From NCBI GenBank assembly GCA_035577985.1, contig DATJZY010000157.1, positions 1 through 37,597 on the forward strand: a stretch of DNA of 37,597 bases, given 5' to 3'. The translations under genes and the position numbers were made by a program. Below, piece by piece: positions 15,529 through 23,964 of this stretch (the first letter of the stretch is position 1; each line of letters begins with the position of its first letter). This stretch comes from Candidatus Eisenbacteria bacterium. Its GTDB lineage: Bacteria > Desulfobacterota > Binatia > DP-6. The notes beneath the pieces were generated by a model that saw only the letters and a program-made list of their open reading frames with translations, searched no databases and was not told the DNA's origin.

Positions 15529-16910
15529 CAGGCCGCCACCTCGACCGCGTGCGGCGCGGTCGCCGGCTCGCGCGCCGTCGCCCACAGCGCGTAGAAGAAG
15601 AAGCCCTGTCCGGCCACGATGAGGAGGCCGGCGAACGTCCGCACCCACCAGAACGGCATGGACGCGACGACCGACTCGCCCCAGTGGCTGAGCGATCCCC
15701 AGCTGAAGCCCTGCACGAGCCCGGCGGCGGTGAGGTCGACGACCATCAGCGTCAACCCGACGAGCGTGAACCAGTAGTGCAGCGTGAGGAGCTGCGGGCT
15801 CACCCATGGCCGCCCGACGGCGCGCGGCCAGAGCTCCACGAAGAAGCCCATGATCCAGAAGCCGAATACCCCGAACATCACCATGTGCGCATGTCCGACG
15901 ACCCAGTCGGTGAAGTGGATCACCTTCTGGAAGGTGAGCGTCACCTGGAAGGCGCACTGGAAGCACGTGATCCCGTACATGATCATGCCGGTGTAGAACC
16001 ACCGGATCGCGAGGTTGCCCCGGATCGCGTCGGCACGGCCGTGCAGCGTGCCGGCGAAGTTGACGAGCACCGTCACGACCACGATCTCGACCGCGATGGT
16101 CGCGACCACCGCGCCGTACTGCGCGTACATCGGGATCGGCGAGAGCAGGAAGTGATGCACGCCCTGCATGGGATAGAAGAAGGCGATGCCCCAGAAGCCG
16201 ATCAGCGAGAGCGCATGGCTCCAGATGGGCTTTCGGAGCAGCAGGGGCACGAAGTAGTACATGAGGCCCCACCCGATCGGCGTCACGAAGAGGCCGACGA
16301 GATCGTGGATGAAGAGCCCCGTGATCGCCGCGCCGGCCGTCCCGGGCACCCAGAACTGCGGCAGGTAGTTCCCCATGAAGTACACGAGGCCGGTCCAGGC
16401 GAAGGCGGCGAGGAAGTACCAGAGGCTCACGTACAGCCCCGGCTCGGTCGACTGGAAGATCGGCACCGACATGTTGACGACGAGCAGCACCAGACCGACC
16501 AGCACGAGCGGATCGACGAAGATCGGTGTCTCGCCCCACTCGATCGCCTGCCCGTAGCCGAGCAGCTCGCCGCCGATCGTGAGCACCATGATGAGCTGCC
16601 ACGCGCCGAAGATGAGCCATCCGAGGCGGTCGGACAGGATCGGCCGGCGCGTGAGGCGCGGGATCGCGTAGAGCAGGCCCGCGATGAACGCGTTGGCGAT
16701 GAAGCCGTAGGCCGCCATGTTCGTGTGGACGAGGCGCACGCGCCCCGGCGACAGCCACTCGATGCCGGCGAACGGATAGAGGTTGTTGAACTGGAACGCG
16801 TAGGCGAGCCCGCCCAGCAGGCTCACCGCGAAGAACGCGGCGCTCGCCGTCAGGTGCGCGCGCACGAGGCCGAGGTTCACGAGGCGGCGCCCCTCGACGG
16901 TGGCGATCAT
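15528..16910 (-). CDS. ccoN: cbb3-type cytochrome c oxidase catalytic subunit I
   Basis: The 460-residue polytopic haem-copper oxidase subunit reduces O2 and should pump protons. Haem b ligand His62 (RLVHTNMAAYGF), CuB ligands His202 (LFIHDLVG) and His252-His253 (VHHFLLSP), and haem b3/b ligands His340 and His342 (VVGHAHMV) are all present. Tyr246 (FFYPMQGVHH) aligns with the cross-linked active-site Tyr of C-family oxidases, which argues against a nitric oxide reductase. The Glu usually found in the STFEGPM segment is Gln318 here (TCFQCAF). The start overlaps the cytochrome stop (ATGA). It has high apparent divergence from proteobacterial CcoN. Confidence 0.92.
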   Translation of the reverse strand: MIATVEGRRLVNLGLVRAHLTASAAFFAVSLLGGLAYAFQFNNLYPFAGIEWLSPGRVRLVHTNMAAYGFIANAFIAGLLYAIPRLTRRPILSDRLGWLIFGAWQLIMVLTIGGELLGYGQAIEWGETPIFVDPLVLVGLVLLVVNMSVPIFQSTEPGLYVSLWYFLAAFAWTGLVYFMGNYLPQFWVPGTAGAAITGLFIHDLVGLFVTPIGWGLMYYFVPLLLRKPIWSHALSLIGFWGIAFFYPMQGVHHFLLSPIPMYAQYGAVVATIAVEIVVVTVLVNFAGTLHGRADAIRGNLAIRWFYTGMIMYGITCFQCAFQVTLTFQKVIHFTDWVVGHAHMVMFGVFGFWIMGFFVELWPRAVGRPWVSPQLLTLHYWFTLVGLTLMVVDLTAAGLVQGFSWGSLSHWGESVVASMPFWWVRTFAGLLIVAGQGFFFYALWATAREPATAPHAVEVAA

Positions 16911-17665
16911 GGCTGCTCCTTTCGCAACGAGAGGACGTAAGAGACGAGGTGCCACGCGTCGCCGTCGTGGATGCTCTCGCCGTCGGGCTGCGCGAAGATG
17001 TCCTCGAACGACGGCATGGCGGTGCCGTTGATGCCGGTCATGAACGTCCGGTACACGTCTTCGGGGTGGCCGCCGCTCTTGAGGCGGCCCTTCGTGAAGT
17101 TGAACGGCTTCTGCGGGTTGCCCCAGACGTCGACCTCGAGGGTCTTGGCCGACGGGCCGTCGCCCTGCCCGCTCGCGCCATGGCACGTCGAGCACTCGAG
17201 CAGCGTATAGACCTCCTTGCCGCGCGCGACCGACTCCGGCGAGCCGACGAAGGCGGGGCGCGCCGGAATCGGGACGACGGCCCCGGCGCCGCGCTCGTTC
17301 CACTGCGGGTAGAACGTCTTCACGTATGCGACGACCGCGCGGCGCTCGCGCTCCGGAAGCAGCGACCACTCCGGCATCGACGTCCGGTAGACGCCGCGCG
17401 TGACCACGCGCATGAGGTCGTCGTCGGTGGGCAGCGTGCCCGCCGCCGTCGACCGGAACTTGAAGATGCCCTTCGTGAAGTCGCGAGGCTTGGTGAGGAG
17501 CATGTCCGACGCGGCGCCGTGCCCGTCGCCCCGGTCGCCATGACATCCGACGCAGTAGCGGGTGTAGACGCGCTCCCCCTCGACGACGAGCACGTCCTCG
17601 GCGCGCGCCGAGCCCGCGAGCACGAGCGCGAGCAGCCCCACGGTCACCCGGGTGCGCGCGCTCAT
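16907..17665 (-). CDS. Secreted di-haem cytochrome c of the oxidase operon
   Basis: The 252-residue protein has a cleavable signal peptide ending near ARA-ED. It has two haem-c domains: CVGCH at 38-42 with Met97 (TSMPEW), and CSTCH at 158-162 with Met217 (TAMPSF). There is no membrane helix, so it should be free in the periplasm or held by partners. It replaces the usual membrane-bound CcoP as electron entry to the cbb3-type oxidase, an inference from gene order. Its start overlaps the membrane protein upstream and its stop overlaps ccoN, both as ATGA. An alternative is a cytochrome donor from another pathway. Confidence 0.9.
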   Translation of the reverse strand: MSARTRVTVGLLALVLAGSARAEDVLVVEGERVYTRYCVGCHGDRGDGHGAASDMLLTKPRDFTKGIFKFRSTAAGTLPTDDDLMRVVTRGVYRTSMPEWSLLPERERRAVVAYVKTFYPQWNERGAGAVVPIPARPAFVGSPESVARGKEVYTLLECSTCHGASGQGDGPSAKTLEVDVWGNPQKPFNFTKGRLKSGGHPEDVYRTFMTGINGTAMPSFEDIFAQPDGESIHDGDAWHLVSYVLSLRKEQP

Positions 17666-18276
17666 GCCTCCCCCGCCGCCGATCGATACGGCACGAAGCG
17701 TCCCAGGGGCTGCAGGAGGCCGAGCGTCACGCCGTAGATCACGTGCGTGAGCGCCGCCACCCAGACCGGCATCAGCTCCAGCACGTAGCCGTGTCCGACC
17801 AGCCGCGGCTGCAGCCACACGAGGATCCCGTAGAAGTTGACCACCCACATGAGGAGGCCGTAGGCGGCGCCGAGCCCGACCTGCAGCAGCGGGCGATCGG
17901 GCACGTAGCGGTTCACGAGCACGTTGAACACGGCGCCTCCCGCGGCTCCGATCGAGAAGTGCACGACGGCGACCAGCATGAAGAAGTTGAGATCGTCGGT
18001 GGTGAGCGCGCGCTGCCCGAGGAACACCGTGCCGTACACGCGCAGGAACATCAGCGGGTCCTGGTTCACGATGAGCGAGCCCACGATGTGGAACAGGAAG
18101 CTCGTGAGGCTCCCGAGGATGCCGATCAGGAGCCCCGAGACGACGTAGAACGTGAGATAGAAGCCCGATGGTGGCCAGTTGGGCGGCGTCTCCGCGCGCA
18201 GCTCGCGTTCGAGCTCGGCGATGGCCTTGCGATGCTCGGCGAGGCGAGCTTCGATCTCCCTGCGTGTCGGCGTCAC
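17662..18276 (-). CDS. Polytopic membrane protein opening the oxidase operon
   Basis: The protein has about 204 residues. A short charged coiled-coil (RREIEARLAEHRKAIAELERELR) is followed by about four to five membrane helices. They begin with FYLTFYVVSGLLIGILGSLTSFLFHIVG and include FFMLVAVVHFSIGAAGGAVFNVLV and LMWVVNFYGILVWL. Two His residues lie within or near helices. I recognise no family. It is the first gene of the run that leads through cytochrome c, ccoN and ccoO, with ATGA coupling, so it probably belongs to the oxidase complex. No ATG is near; GTG codons at 18276, 18288 and 18315 are all possible starts. Confidence 0.75.
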   Translation of the reverse strand: MTPTRREIEARLAEHRKAIAELERELRAETPPNWPPSGFYLTFYVVSGLLIGILGSLTSFLFHIVGSLIVNQDPLMFLRVYGTVFLGQRALTTDDLNFFMLVAVVHFSIGAAGGAVFNVLVNRYVPDRPLLQVGLGAAYGLLMWVVNFYGILVWLQPRLVGHGYVLELMPVWVAALTHVIYGVTLGLLQPLGRFVPYRSAAGEA

Positions 18277-18425
18277 TCGGGCGGCCACGTCGCAAGCCGC
18301 ATACCAAACGTTCACGCCAGGAGCTGGAGCCGGAAGCCGCGATCCTTCCCATCGTCGGGAACCGTGGTGGCCGCGTTCTCGCAGCCGCGAACCCGCCTTG
18401 CGGCACGGATCTCGCACCGGGCCGT

Positions 18426-18746
18426 GTGCCCTCCAGACTCTTCGGCCCCTTGCCCACCCGCGGCATCTGGACGGCGGTCGGACTTTCCCGCGGCCAGTTC
18501 CTCGCAATCCTCACCCTGTCGGTGGCGTGCTTCGCGTTCATCGGCGGTGCCGTGTGGGTGCATCCGCGCGGCGATCACTTCCTCCGCATCGGGCTCAGCT
18601 ACGCGGTCATCGTGCCCGCCGTCGCCTTCGCCATGCGGCACGAGCGACCCTTCCCGCTCGGGCGCGCGCTCGTGGCGATCGCGCTCATCGCCCTCATCAA
18701 GCTGGTGGTGACGGCGCTGCTGCTGATCGCGCTCGTCATGCGCTGA
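18426..18746 (+). CDS. Small three-helix membrane protein (about 106 residues)
   Basis: From GTG 18426 the frame gives a basic N-terminus and three hydrophobic helices (FLAILTLSVACFAFIGGAVWV, IGLSYAVIVPAVAFAM, LVAIALIALIKLVVTALLLIALV). The layout resembles small oxidase subunit IV-like proteins, but without motif support. It is divergent from the oxidase operon across about 150 bp and convergent with the TauE/SafE-like gene. The frame is open further upstream, but that stretch is not protein-like. Existence is likely; function unknown. Confidence 0.6.
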   Translation: MPSRLFGPLPTRGIWTAVGLSRGQFLAILTLSVACFAFIGGAVWVHPRGDHFLRIGLSYAVIVPAVAFAMRHERPFPLGRALVAIALIALIKLVVTALLLIALVMR

Positions 18747-18761
18747 CGCGCCCCCGCGTCC

Positions 18762-19448
18762 TCAGTGGACGTGCCCGGGCAGCATCGATCCCATCGCCAG
18801 GCCGCGCAGCGCCGTCACGATCCCGACCACGATCACGAGCGCGCCCGCGGCGCGTTGCGCGAACCCTCCGCCGCGCGACCCGAACACGCTTCGCGCCGCG
18901 GCCGGCATCATCATGGCGGGCACGGTGCCGAGGCCGAACGCCAGCATCGTGAGATAGCCGCGCCCGACCGACCCGGTGCCCGCAGCCATGGCGGCGAAGG
19001 CGTAGACCAGGTGGCAGGGCAAGAGCGCGTTGAGCGCCCCGAAGGCGATCGGCGCGAGCGCCGACGGCGCCCGCAGCACGTCGCCCAGCGCTCGGCTGAG
19101 ACCGCCCTGCAGCCTGGCGGCGAGTCGCTGGCCCCGCGGGGCCGCAACGCCGAGCACCTCGAGCCCGACGATCGCCATGGCGCCGCCGGCGGCGATCGCG
19201 AGCAGTCGTTCCGCCACGACGAGCGGTCCCCAGGCGACGATCGTCGCGCCGAGCCCTCCCGCCATGGCGCCGATCGCGCCGAGGGTGACGACCCGCGAGA
19301 GGTTGTACACGAGCACGCGCGGCCACGAGCGCCCCGGACCGGCCGATGCGAGGATGCCGACCAGGCCGCCGCACATGCCGAGACAGTGCAGCGACCCCGC
19401 GAGGCCCCCGGCGAACGCGAGCGCGTACGGCACGGCGCCCTTCAGCAC
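18762..19448 (-). CDS. TauE/SafE (UreH/DsbD-2 type) membrane protein, probable oxidase copper maturation
   Basis: The 228-residue, six- to seven-helix protein begins at GTG 19448. The diagnostic motif HCLGMCGG (residues 21-28) lies in helix 1, with a possible second metal or thiol site in ALLPCHLVYAFAA. Proteins of this family with the HCxGMCGG motif are regularly encoded next to cbb3 oxidases and thought to help copper delivery. Position about 0.5 kb upstream of the oxidase operon on the same strand fits this. Direct transport of copper is unproven. The small gene between is on the opposite strand, so it is probably a separate transcript. Confidence 0.85.
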   Translation of the reverse strand: MLKGAVPYALAFAGGLAGSLHCLGMCGGLVGILASAGPGRSWPRVLVYNLSRVVTLGAIGAMAGGLGATIVAWGPLVVAERLLAIAAGGAMAIVGLEVLGVAAPRGQRLAARLQGGLSRALGDVLRAPSALAPIAFGALNALLPCHLVYAFAAMAAGTGSVGRGYLTMLAFGLGTVPAMMMPAAARSVFGSRGGGFAQRAAGALVIVVGIVTALRGLAMGSMLPGHVH

Positions 19449-19510
19449 CCGGCGTGCCGTCGTCCGCCGACGCGCCCGCGCCGTCGATTCTCACCCGCGG
19501 GAATCGGAGA

Positions 19511-22500
19511 TCAGGGGACCGCCGGGCAGGTCGCGGGCGCCGGGGCGCGGCGCTCGCCCGAGAACTTGTCGACCCGGTCGTTGTTCGCCGGGTTCCCGCT
19601 CGACTTGGCGGGCGAGTTCGCGCACCAGCGGAAGCCCGCCCCCATCGTCAGGCGCACGGCGACGGTGCCCTGCGACGACTCGTCGAGCGTGTAGCCCCAT
19701 CCGGACTTGCCGCCCCGGATGCGGAGCTGGTTCGCCTTCACGACGACGCGCGTGATCGGATCGGTCGGGTTCGGGCTCTTGTACCGGTATCCCTTCGGCG
19801 TGGCCGAGCTGTCGTAGGCGGTCCAGCCGCCCGACGCCAGCGTCACCGACACCTTCTCGCCGCTACCCGACGAGTTGTAGACCTCGAGCACCGCGCCCTC
19901 GGGCAGCGTCGGGTCGCCGGCCGAGCCGCGCGCCGGGACGACGATGCGGTTCGCCATCGGGTCGGCCACGGTCGTCGACTTGAACGAGATCTTGCGCCGG
20001 TTCGGGTCCGGCGGCGGCGTCGAGCGATCGCGGAGGTTCAGGGCGGTCGACTGGATGAGCACGATCGGCAGCGTCGTGGTCGATCCGCCGGCCGCCGTCG
20101 TGGTCGTGGTGGACGTCGTCGTCGACGTGCTGGCCGACCCGGCGGACGTGCTGGAGGTGCTCGACGTGGTCGTCGCCGCCGTCGTACTGGTGGTCGTGGG
20201 AACCACCACCGTCGTGGTGGTGGTCGACGACGTGGTCGACGTGGTCGTCGAGCTCGTGGTCACGGTCGACGTCGACGTCGTGGTCGTGCCTCCGGCGCAG
20301 GATCCGGTCGGCGGTGACACGCTCGCCGGGTTCGCGGGATCCGTGCCGCAGTCGATCTCGCGCTGGTCGAAGGTGCCGTCGCCGTCGCGGTCGACGCCGA
20401 TGCGCGCCCCGGAGCCGAGCGGCACGCACGTGTAGGTCAGCTCCTGTCCGGCCGTCGACGCGAGCCCCCGCAGCGCGGTCGTGCCGATGACGGGGTCGGC
20501 GTTGCGGTCGGGCTGGAAGTTGCTGCCGCCCACGTACACCCACCCGCGCGCGACGCCGCCGATGCTCCCCTTGACGACGAGGTCGCAGCGCGCGGCCTCG
20601 TCACGCGCGACGAGGACGTCGATCCGGGTCGTCAGGTTGGAGTCGTTCAGGTTCGTCGCGTTGACCGTCACCTGCTGGCCGACGGCCGGGGCGATGCCGG
20701 TGTCGAACACGTCGATGAAGGCCTCGAGGTTCCGCCGCTTGGTGTTGGCGCTCTGCCCGAACTGGAAGACGCCCGCCTGCAGGAAGTTGAAGACCGTCGC
20801 GACGCTGCCGTCGTGGAGGTACCCGAAGCCGCGCACCTGGTCGCCCGCGACCGCGAACATGCCCACCTTCTGGTAGATGTTGCGCAGGTGGGCGATCTTG
20901 AACTCCTGCGTCTCGCCCTCGAACGACGACAGGCCGTCGCTCCCCAGGGGATTGCGGTGGCAGAACTCGCACGTGAGGATGCCCGCGTCGACCGGCGTGC
21001 CGGTGAAGAACGTCGAGCCCTGCGACTCCGAGGCGGTGTTGTTGTTGAGCGTCTCGTCGAGGTTGCGCAGCGGATTCGGCGGCAGGGCCACCGACAGGAT
21101 GAAGTTCGTGTAGTCCTGCATGTCCTGCGCCGAGAGCTGCGTGTCGTGCCCGAGGAGGCCCACGAACGCCGGGTTGAACGCCTTGAAGGCGAGGTCCTCG
21201 CTCAACGGGTCCTGGCCGGTCGTGCCACCCGTGCGGTCGCCGCGCCAGTGCATCGGCCCGTTCGGGGCCATGCCGCGCAACGTCTGCGTCGTCATCGGGC
21301 CCTTCATCGGGTGGAACTCGCAGGTGTCGCACGGGATGCCGACGCCCGGCCCGCCGAGGCTCAGGTCCTCGATCGCGACGGCCGGCGGCTTCACGCGGAA
21401 CGGGTTGTCGTTCGGCACGATGTTCGGATCGAGCGGGTTCGAGAGGTCCCAGGCCAGGCTGTCGAAGTCGCCGAAGATGTGGCAGCTCGCGCACGCGCTG
21501 TCGCCGTGCGCCGAGGTGTGCCGCGCGTCGTAGAGGAAGCGGCGGCCGACCTTGGCGACGGGCGGCGACGGATCGAAGCGCAGCGGCACGACGGCGAGCT
21601 CGGCGGCCGTCGCCGGATTGCTCGCGTTCGCCACGATCGAGATGGTGTGGTCGAAGCGGTTCATCACGTAGAGCTGGTTGCGCGCCTCGTCGAGCGCGAG
21701 GCCCGACGGCCCGCCACCGACCTCGACCAGGTGCTTGGTCGCGGGCGTGATGTTCCCGGCTTCGAGCTGGGCCGTGTCGAAGATGCCGACCTTCTCCGAT
21801 CCGAGGCCGGCGACGTAGAGCCGGGCGCCGTTCGACGAGAACGTCATGTCCATCGGGAAGGCGAGGCTCTGCTCGATCTCGACCGGGTCGTTCGGGCAGG
21901 TCGGCGGAACGCAGGTGTAGTCGATGTCGGGGTTGAGATGGTGCGGCGTCGGCGTCGTGCCGTTGATCACGGTGATGCGGCTCTCGGCGATGTGGCCCTG
22001 CACGCCGCCGCCCGTCGACGGGATGCGCGGCTCGAAGCGCACGTTGTTGCGCGAGTCGAGGTTCGCGACGTAGATCTGGCCGCTCGCGTTCGGGCGCACC
22101 GCCATGTTGAAGAGGATCGTGCCGACGCCCACGACGCTGTTCGTGCCGCCGACCGGCACCGGCGGATTCGCGGTCGCGTCGATGATGAAGACGTCGCGGT
22201 CGGGCAAGCTGAACGGCACCGCGCTGTTCCAGTTGCTGGTGGGACGCTCGTCGCGCCAGACGCTCGCCGTCGTGTCGAACTTGACGATGAGACCGACGGC
22301 CGGCTTCGGCGTCGGATAGGCCGACTCGACCGGGTCCGGCGGCAGGCCCTGGCCGTTCCCGCTCACGGCCGTCTGGTTGATCGCGGTCGTGCGATTGCCC
22401 GAGTGGAAGACGGCCGCGTAGACACGCGTCCCGTCCGTGCTCCTGGCGAGCGCCCGCGGCGTGTCGCCGAAGAGCTGGATCGTCGTGAGGGGTGCGCCGC

Positions 22501-23038
22501 CCATGCCGGCGCCGGGGTTGGTCGCGTCCCACACCTGGACCAGCGCGCGGCTCGTGCCGGCGGTCGTGAGGTTCGCCGCCACCGGGCAGTTCTGGCCTCG
22601 CCGCGCGGTCGTGACGAAGGCGCGCCCGTTGCCCGGGCCTGCGAAGACGATGTCCCGCGGCTCGTCGCAGGTGAAGAGGGTCTGAACCACGTGCGACTGC
22701 GCCGGCGTCGCGGTGTCGACCTGGACGATGCTGAGGCTGTCGGAGAGGTGGTTCACGACCCACACCTCGGTGTTGGTCCGCGCCGCCACGGCGACGGGCT
22801 CGAGGCCGACCGGCACCTCGGCCGCCAGCGTCAGCGAGCCCACGCCGACGTCGTAGATCGCGAGCCGATTGTCCGGAGTGTTGACCGCGAAGAGGCGGCT
22901 CCCGTCCGGCGACAGGGCCAGCGGCCGGACGTGGCCGGTCTCGAAGTTCGTGAACGACTGCGCCCGGGCGGCGATCGCCCCGAGGACGAGGCACACGAGC
23001 ACACCCGAGGCGACGACCGAAGCGCGCACGCTACGCAT
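19511..23038 (-). CDS. Giant secreted beta-propeller/cytochrome-peroxidase-like protein with Thr/Ser linker
   Basis: The 1175-residue protein starts at ATG 23038 after AGGAGGGGGAT and has a signal peptide (VLGAIAARAQS). Residues ~30-480 are YVTN-type propeller repeats (LALSPDGSRLFAVNTPDNRLAIYDV). Residues ~500-880 resemble di-haem cytochrome c peroxidase-like proteins, with CASCH near 516 and CEFCH near 688. A degenerate CDTCEFH near 568 has one extra residue before His. DRDGDGTFDQREIDCGTDP is a calcium-loop motif. A Thr/Ser-rich linker (~917-983) leads to a ~170-residue beta-rich C-terminal domain ending APATCPAVP that I cannot place in a named family. Probably extracellular or surface redox, but the substrate is unknown. 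It stands alone downstream of the CPBP gene. Confidence 0.85.
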   Translation of the reverse strand: MRSVRASVVASGVLVCLVLGAIAARAQSFTNFETGHVRPLALSPDGSRLFAVNTPDNRLAIYDVGVGSLTLAAEVPVGLEPVAVAARTNTEVWVVNHLSDSLSIVQVDTATPAQSHVVQTLFTCDEPRDIVFAGPGNGRAFVTTARRGQNCPVAANLTTAGTSRALVQVWDATNPGAGMGGAPLTTIQLFGDTPRALARSTDGTRVYAAVFHSGNRTTAINQTAVSGNGQGLPPDPVESAYPTPKPAVGLIVKFDTTASVWRDERPTSNWNSAVPFSLPDRDVFIIDATANPPVPVGGTNSVVGVGTILFNMAVRPNASGQIYVANLDSRNNVRFEPRIPSTGGGVQGHIAESRITVINGTTPTPHHLNPDIDYTCVPPTCPNDPVEIEQSLAFPMDMTFSSNGARLYVAGLGSEKVGIFDTAQLEAGNITPATKHLVEVGGGPSGLALDEARNQLYVMNRFDHTISIVANASNPATAAELAVVPLRFDPSPPVAKVGRRFLYDARHTSAHGDSACASCHIFGDFDSLAWDLSNPLDPNIVPNDNPFRVKPPAVAIEDLSLGGPGVGIPCDTCEFHPMKGPMTTQTLRGMAPNGPMHWRGDRTGGTTGQDPLSEDLAFKAFNPAFVGLLGHDTQLSAQDMQDYTNFILSVALPPNPLRNLDETLNNNTASESQGSTFFTGTPVDAGILTCEFCHRNPLGSDGLSSFEGETQEFKIAHLRNIYQKVGMFAVAGDQVRGFGYLHDGSVATVFNFLQAGVFQFGQSANTKRRNLEAFIDVFDTGIAPAVGQQVTVNATNLNDSNLTTRIDVLVARDEAARCDLVVKGSIGGVARGWVYVGGSNFQPDRNADPVIGTTALRGLASTAGQELTYTCVPLGSGARIGVDRDGDGTFDQREIDCGTDPANPASVSPPTGSCAGGTTTTSTSTVTTSSTTTSTTSSTTTTTVVVPTTTSTTAATTTSSTSSTSAGSASTSTTTSTTTTTAAGGSTTTLPIVLIQSTALNLRDRSTPPPDPNRRKISFKSTTVADPMANRIVVPARGSAGDPTLPEGAVLEVYNSSGSGEKVSVTLASGGWTAYDSSATPKGYRYKSPNPTDPITRVVVKANQLRIRGGKSGWGYTLDESSQGTVAVRLTMGAGFRWCANSPAKSSGNPANNDRVDKFSGERRAPAPATCPAVP
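20072..20292 (-). repeat. Low-complexity Thr/Ser codon tract inside the large cytochrome gene
   Basis: About 220 bases encode an almost pure Thr/Ser run with a few Val, Ala and Gly residues (STSTVTTSSTTTS-like). Codons are mixed (ACC, ACG, TCG, AGC), so it is degenerate rather than an exact tandem array. It acts as a flexible, probably glycosylated linker and may vary in length between strains. Confidence 0.8.
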
Positions 23039-23094
23039 GCAGATCCCCCTCCTGACCTTTCCGTTTCCGTTAGACCATACCGGGACGGGGAGCC

Positions 23095-23964
23095 TCAAGG
23101 TAAATTCCGAGCCGCCGCGCGCTTCGCAAGGACGGCGCGCAGCGTCCACGCCGACACCACCAGCGCGAGCAGGCCCGCTGCGCCACCCACGAGCGGCGGC
23201 CATCCCGGGCCGACGAGCCAGGCCGGCCGCTGCCGGATGTCGAAGAAGAGCCGCCCGACGCGGAACACCCCGACCCACGCGGCGTGGATGCCGATCGGCA
23301 CCCACAGGCTCCCCGTCCGCTGTCGCGCGACGGCGAGCAGCAACCCCAGGCCGCACAGCCCCGCGACGCCCGCGAGCGTGGCGGGGTTGCCGAGGGGCGC
23401 GAAGAGCCCGAGCGTGCGCTCGACGCCGGCCCACGGTCCCACGCTCGCGACCTTCCCGCCCCGCAGCGCGTGCACGATGCCGTAGATGATGGTCGTGAGG
23501 GCGAGCCCGCCGCGTGCCCCGAGATCGAGCGAGAAGCGGCGGAGCAGGATGCCGCGAAAGAGCGTCTCCTCGCCGACACCCACCACCATCGCGGCGCCGA
23601 TCCCGAGCAGCGCCTTGCGAACGGTCTTGAAGGCATCGAAGCGCAACGCGGGCACGAGACCACCGCCCACCCACGCCGCGACGAGGCCGACCGCGATGCC
23701 GGCAAGGCCGATGGCGAGCCCGACGCCGAGCGCGCGGCTCCAGCCGTCGCGGCGCAGACCCCACGCGGCAGGGCCGCCCAGATCGAGGCGGCGCCAGGTC
23801 GCGACCAGCGCGATCACCAGCAGGACCTCGAAGACGCGGTTGTAGATCCGCGTGAACGGTGCGTGCCCGCCGATCGCCGCGACGCCGGCGGCCACGAGCG
23901 GGGCGATCATCGTCGTCGCCCCGAGCAGCGCCACTGTCAGGGCGACGAGCCCCGCCGTCTTCAC
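23095..23964 (-). CDS. CPBP (CAAX/Abi) family intramembrane protease-like protein
   Basis: The 289-residue membrane protein has about eight helices. The catalytic motif EETLFRG (EExxxR) is near residue 130 (GVGEETLFRGILLRRF). His in TTIIYGIVHALRG and His in WVPIGIHAAWVGV give the remaining two motifs. Such glutamate proteases cleave near membrane surfaces, and bacterial members are tied to peptide maturation or self-immunity. No bacteriocin-like gene is near, so its role is unknown. The GTG start at 23964 overlaps the argJ stop (GTGA), indicating coupling. Confidence 0.9.
   Translation of the reverse strand: MKTAGLVALTVALLGATTMIAPLVAAGVAAIGGHAPFTRIYNRVFEVLLVIALVATWRRLDLGGPAAWGLRRDGWSRALGVGLAIGLAGIAVGLVAAWVGGGLVPALRFDAFKTVRKALLGIGAAMVVGVGEETLFRGILLRRFSLDLGARGGLALTTIIYGIVHALRGGKVASVGPWAGVERTLGLFAPLGNPATLAGVAGLCGLGLLLAVARQRTGSLWVPIGIHAAWVGVFRVGRLFFDIRQRPAWLVGPGWPPLVGGAAGLLALVVSAWTLRAVLAKRAAARNLP

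Noticed and set aside
15528..16910. Catalytic subunit as a nitric oxide reductase
   Set aside because: The active-site Tyr246 aligns with the cross-linked Tyr of C-family oxidases. NOR-type glutamates near the first CuB histidine are absent, and a CcoO-type partner follows.
20072..20292. Repetitive GTCGTGGTCGTGGTGGACG-like DNA as a minisatellite or CRISPR-like array
   Set aside because: It lies in frame as a Thr/Ser linker, has no fixed repeat-spacer structure and no cas genes nearby.
20813..23485. An 890-codon plus-strand frame opposite the large cytochrome
   Set aside because: It is a mirror frame of a protein with clear haem motifs and has no motif of its own.
23095..23964. CPBP protein as bacteriocin maturation or immunity
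   Set aside because: No precursor peptide or transporter gene is near, and the gene is coupled to argJ.
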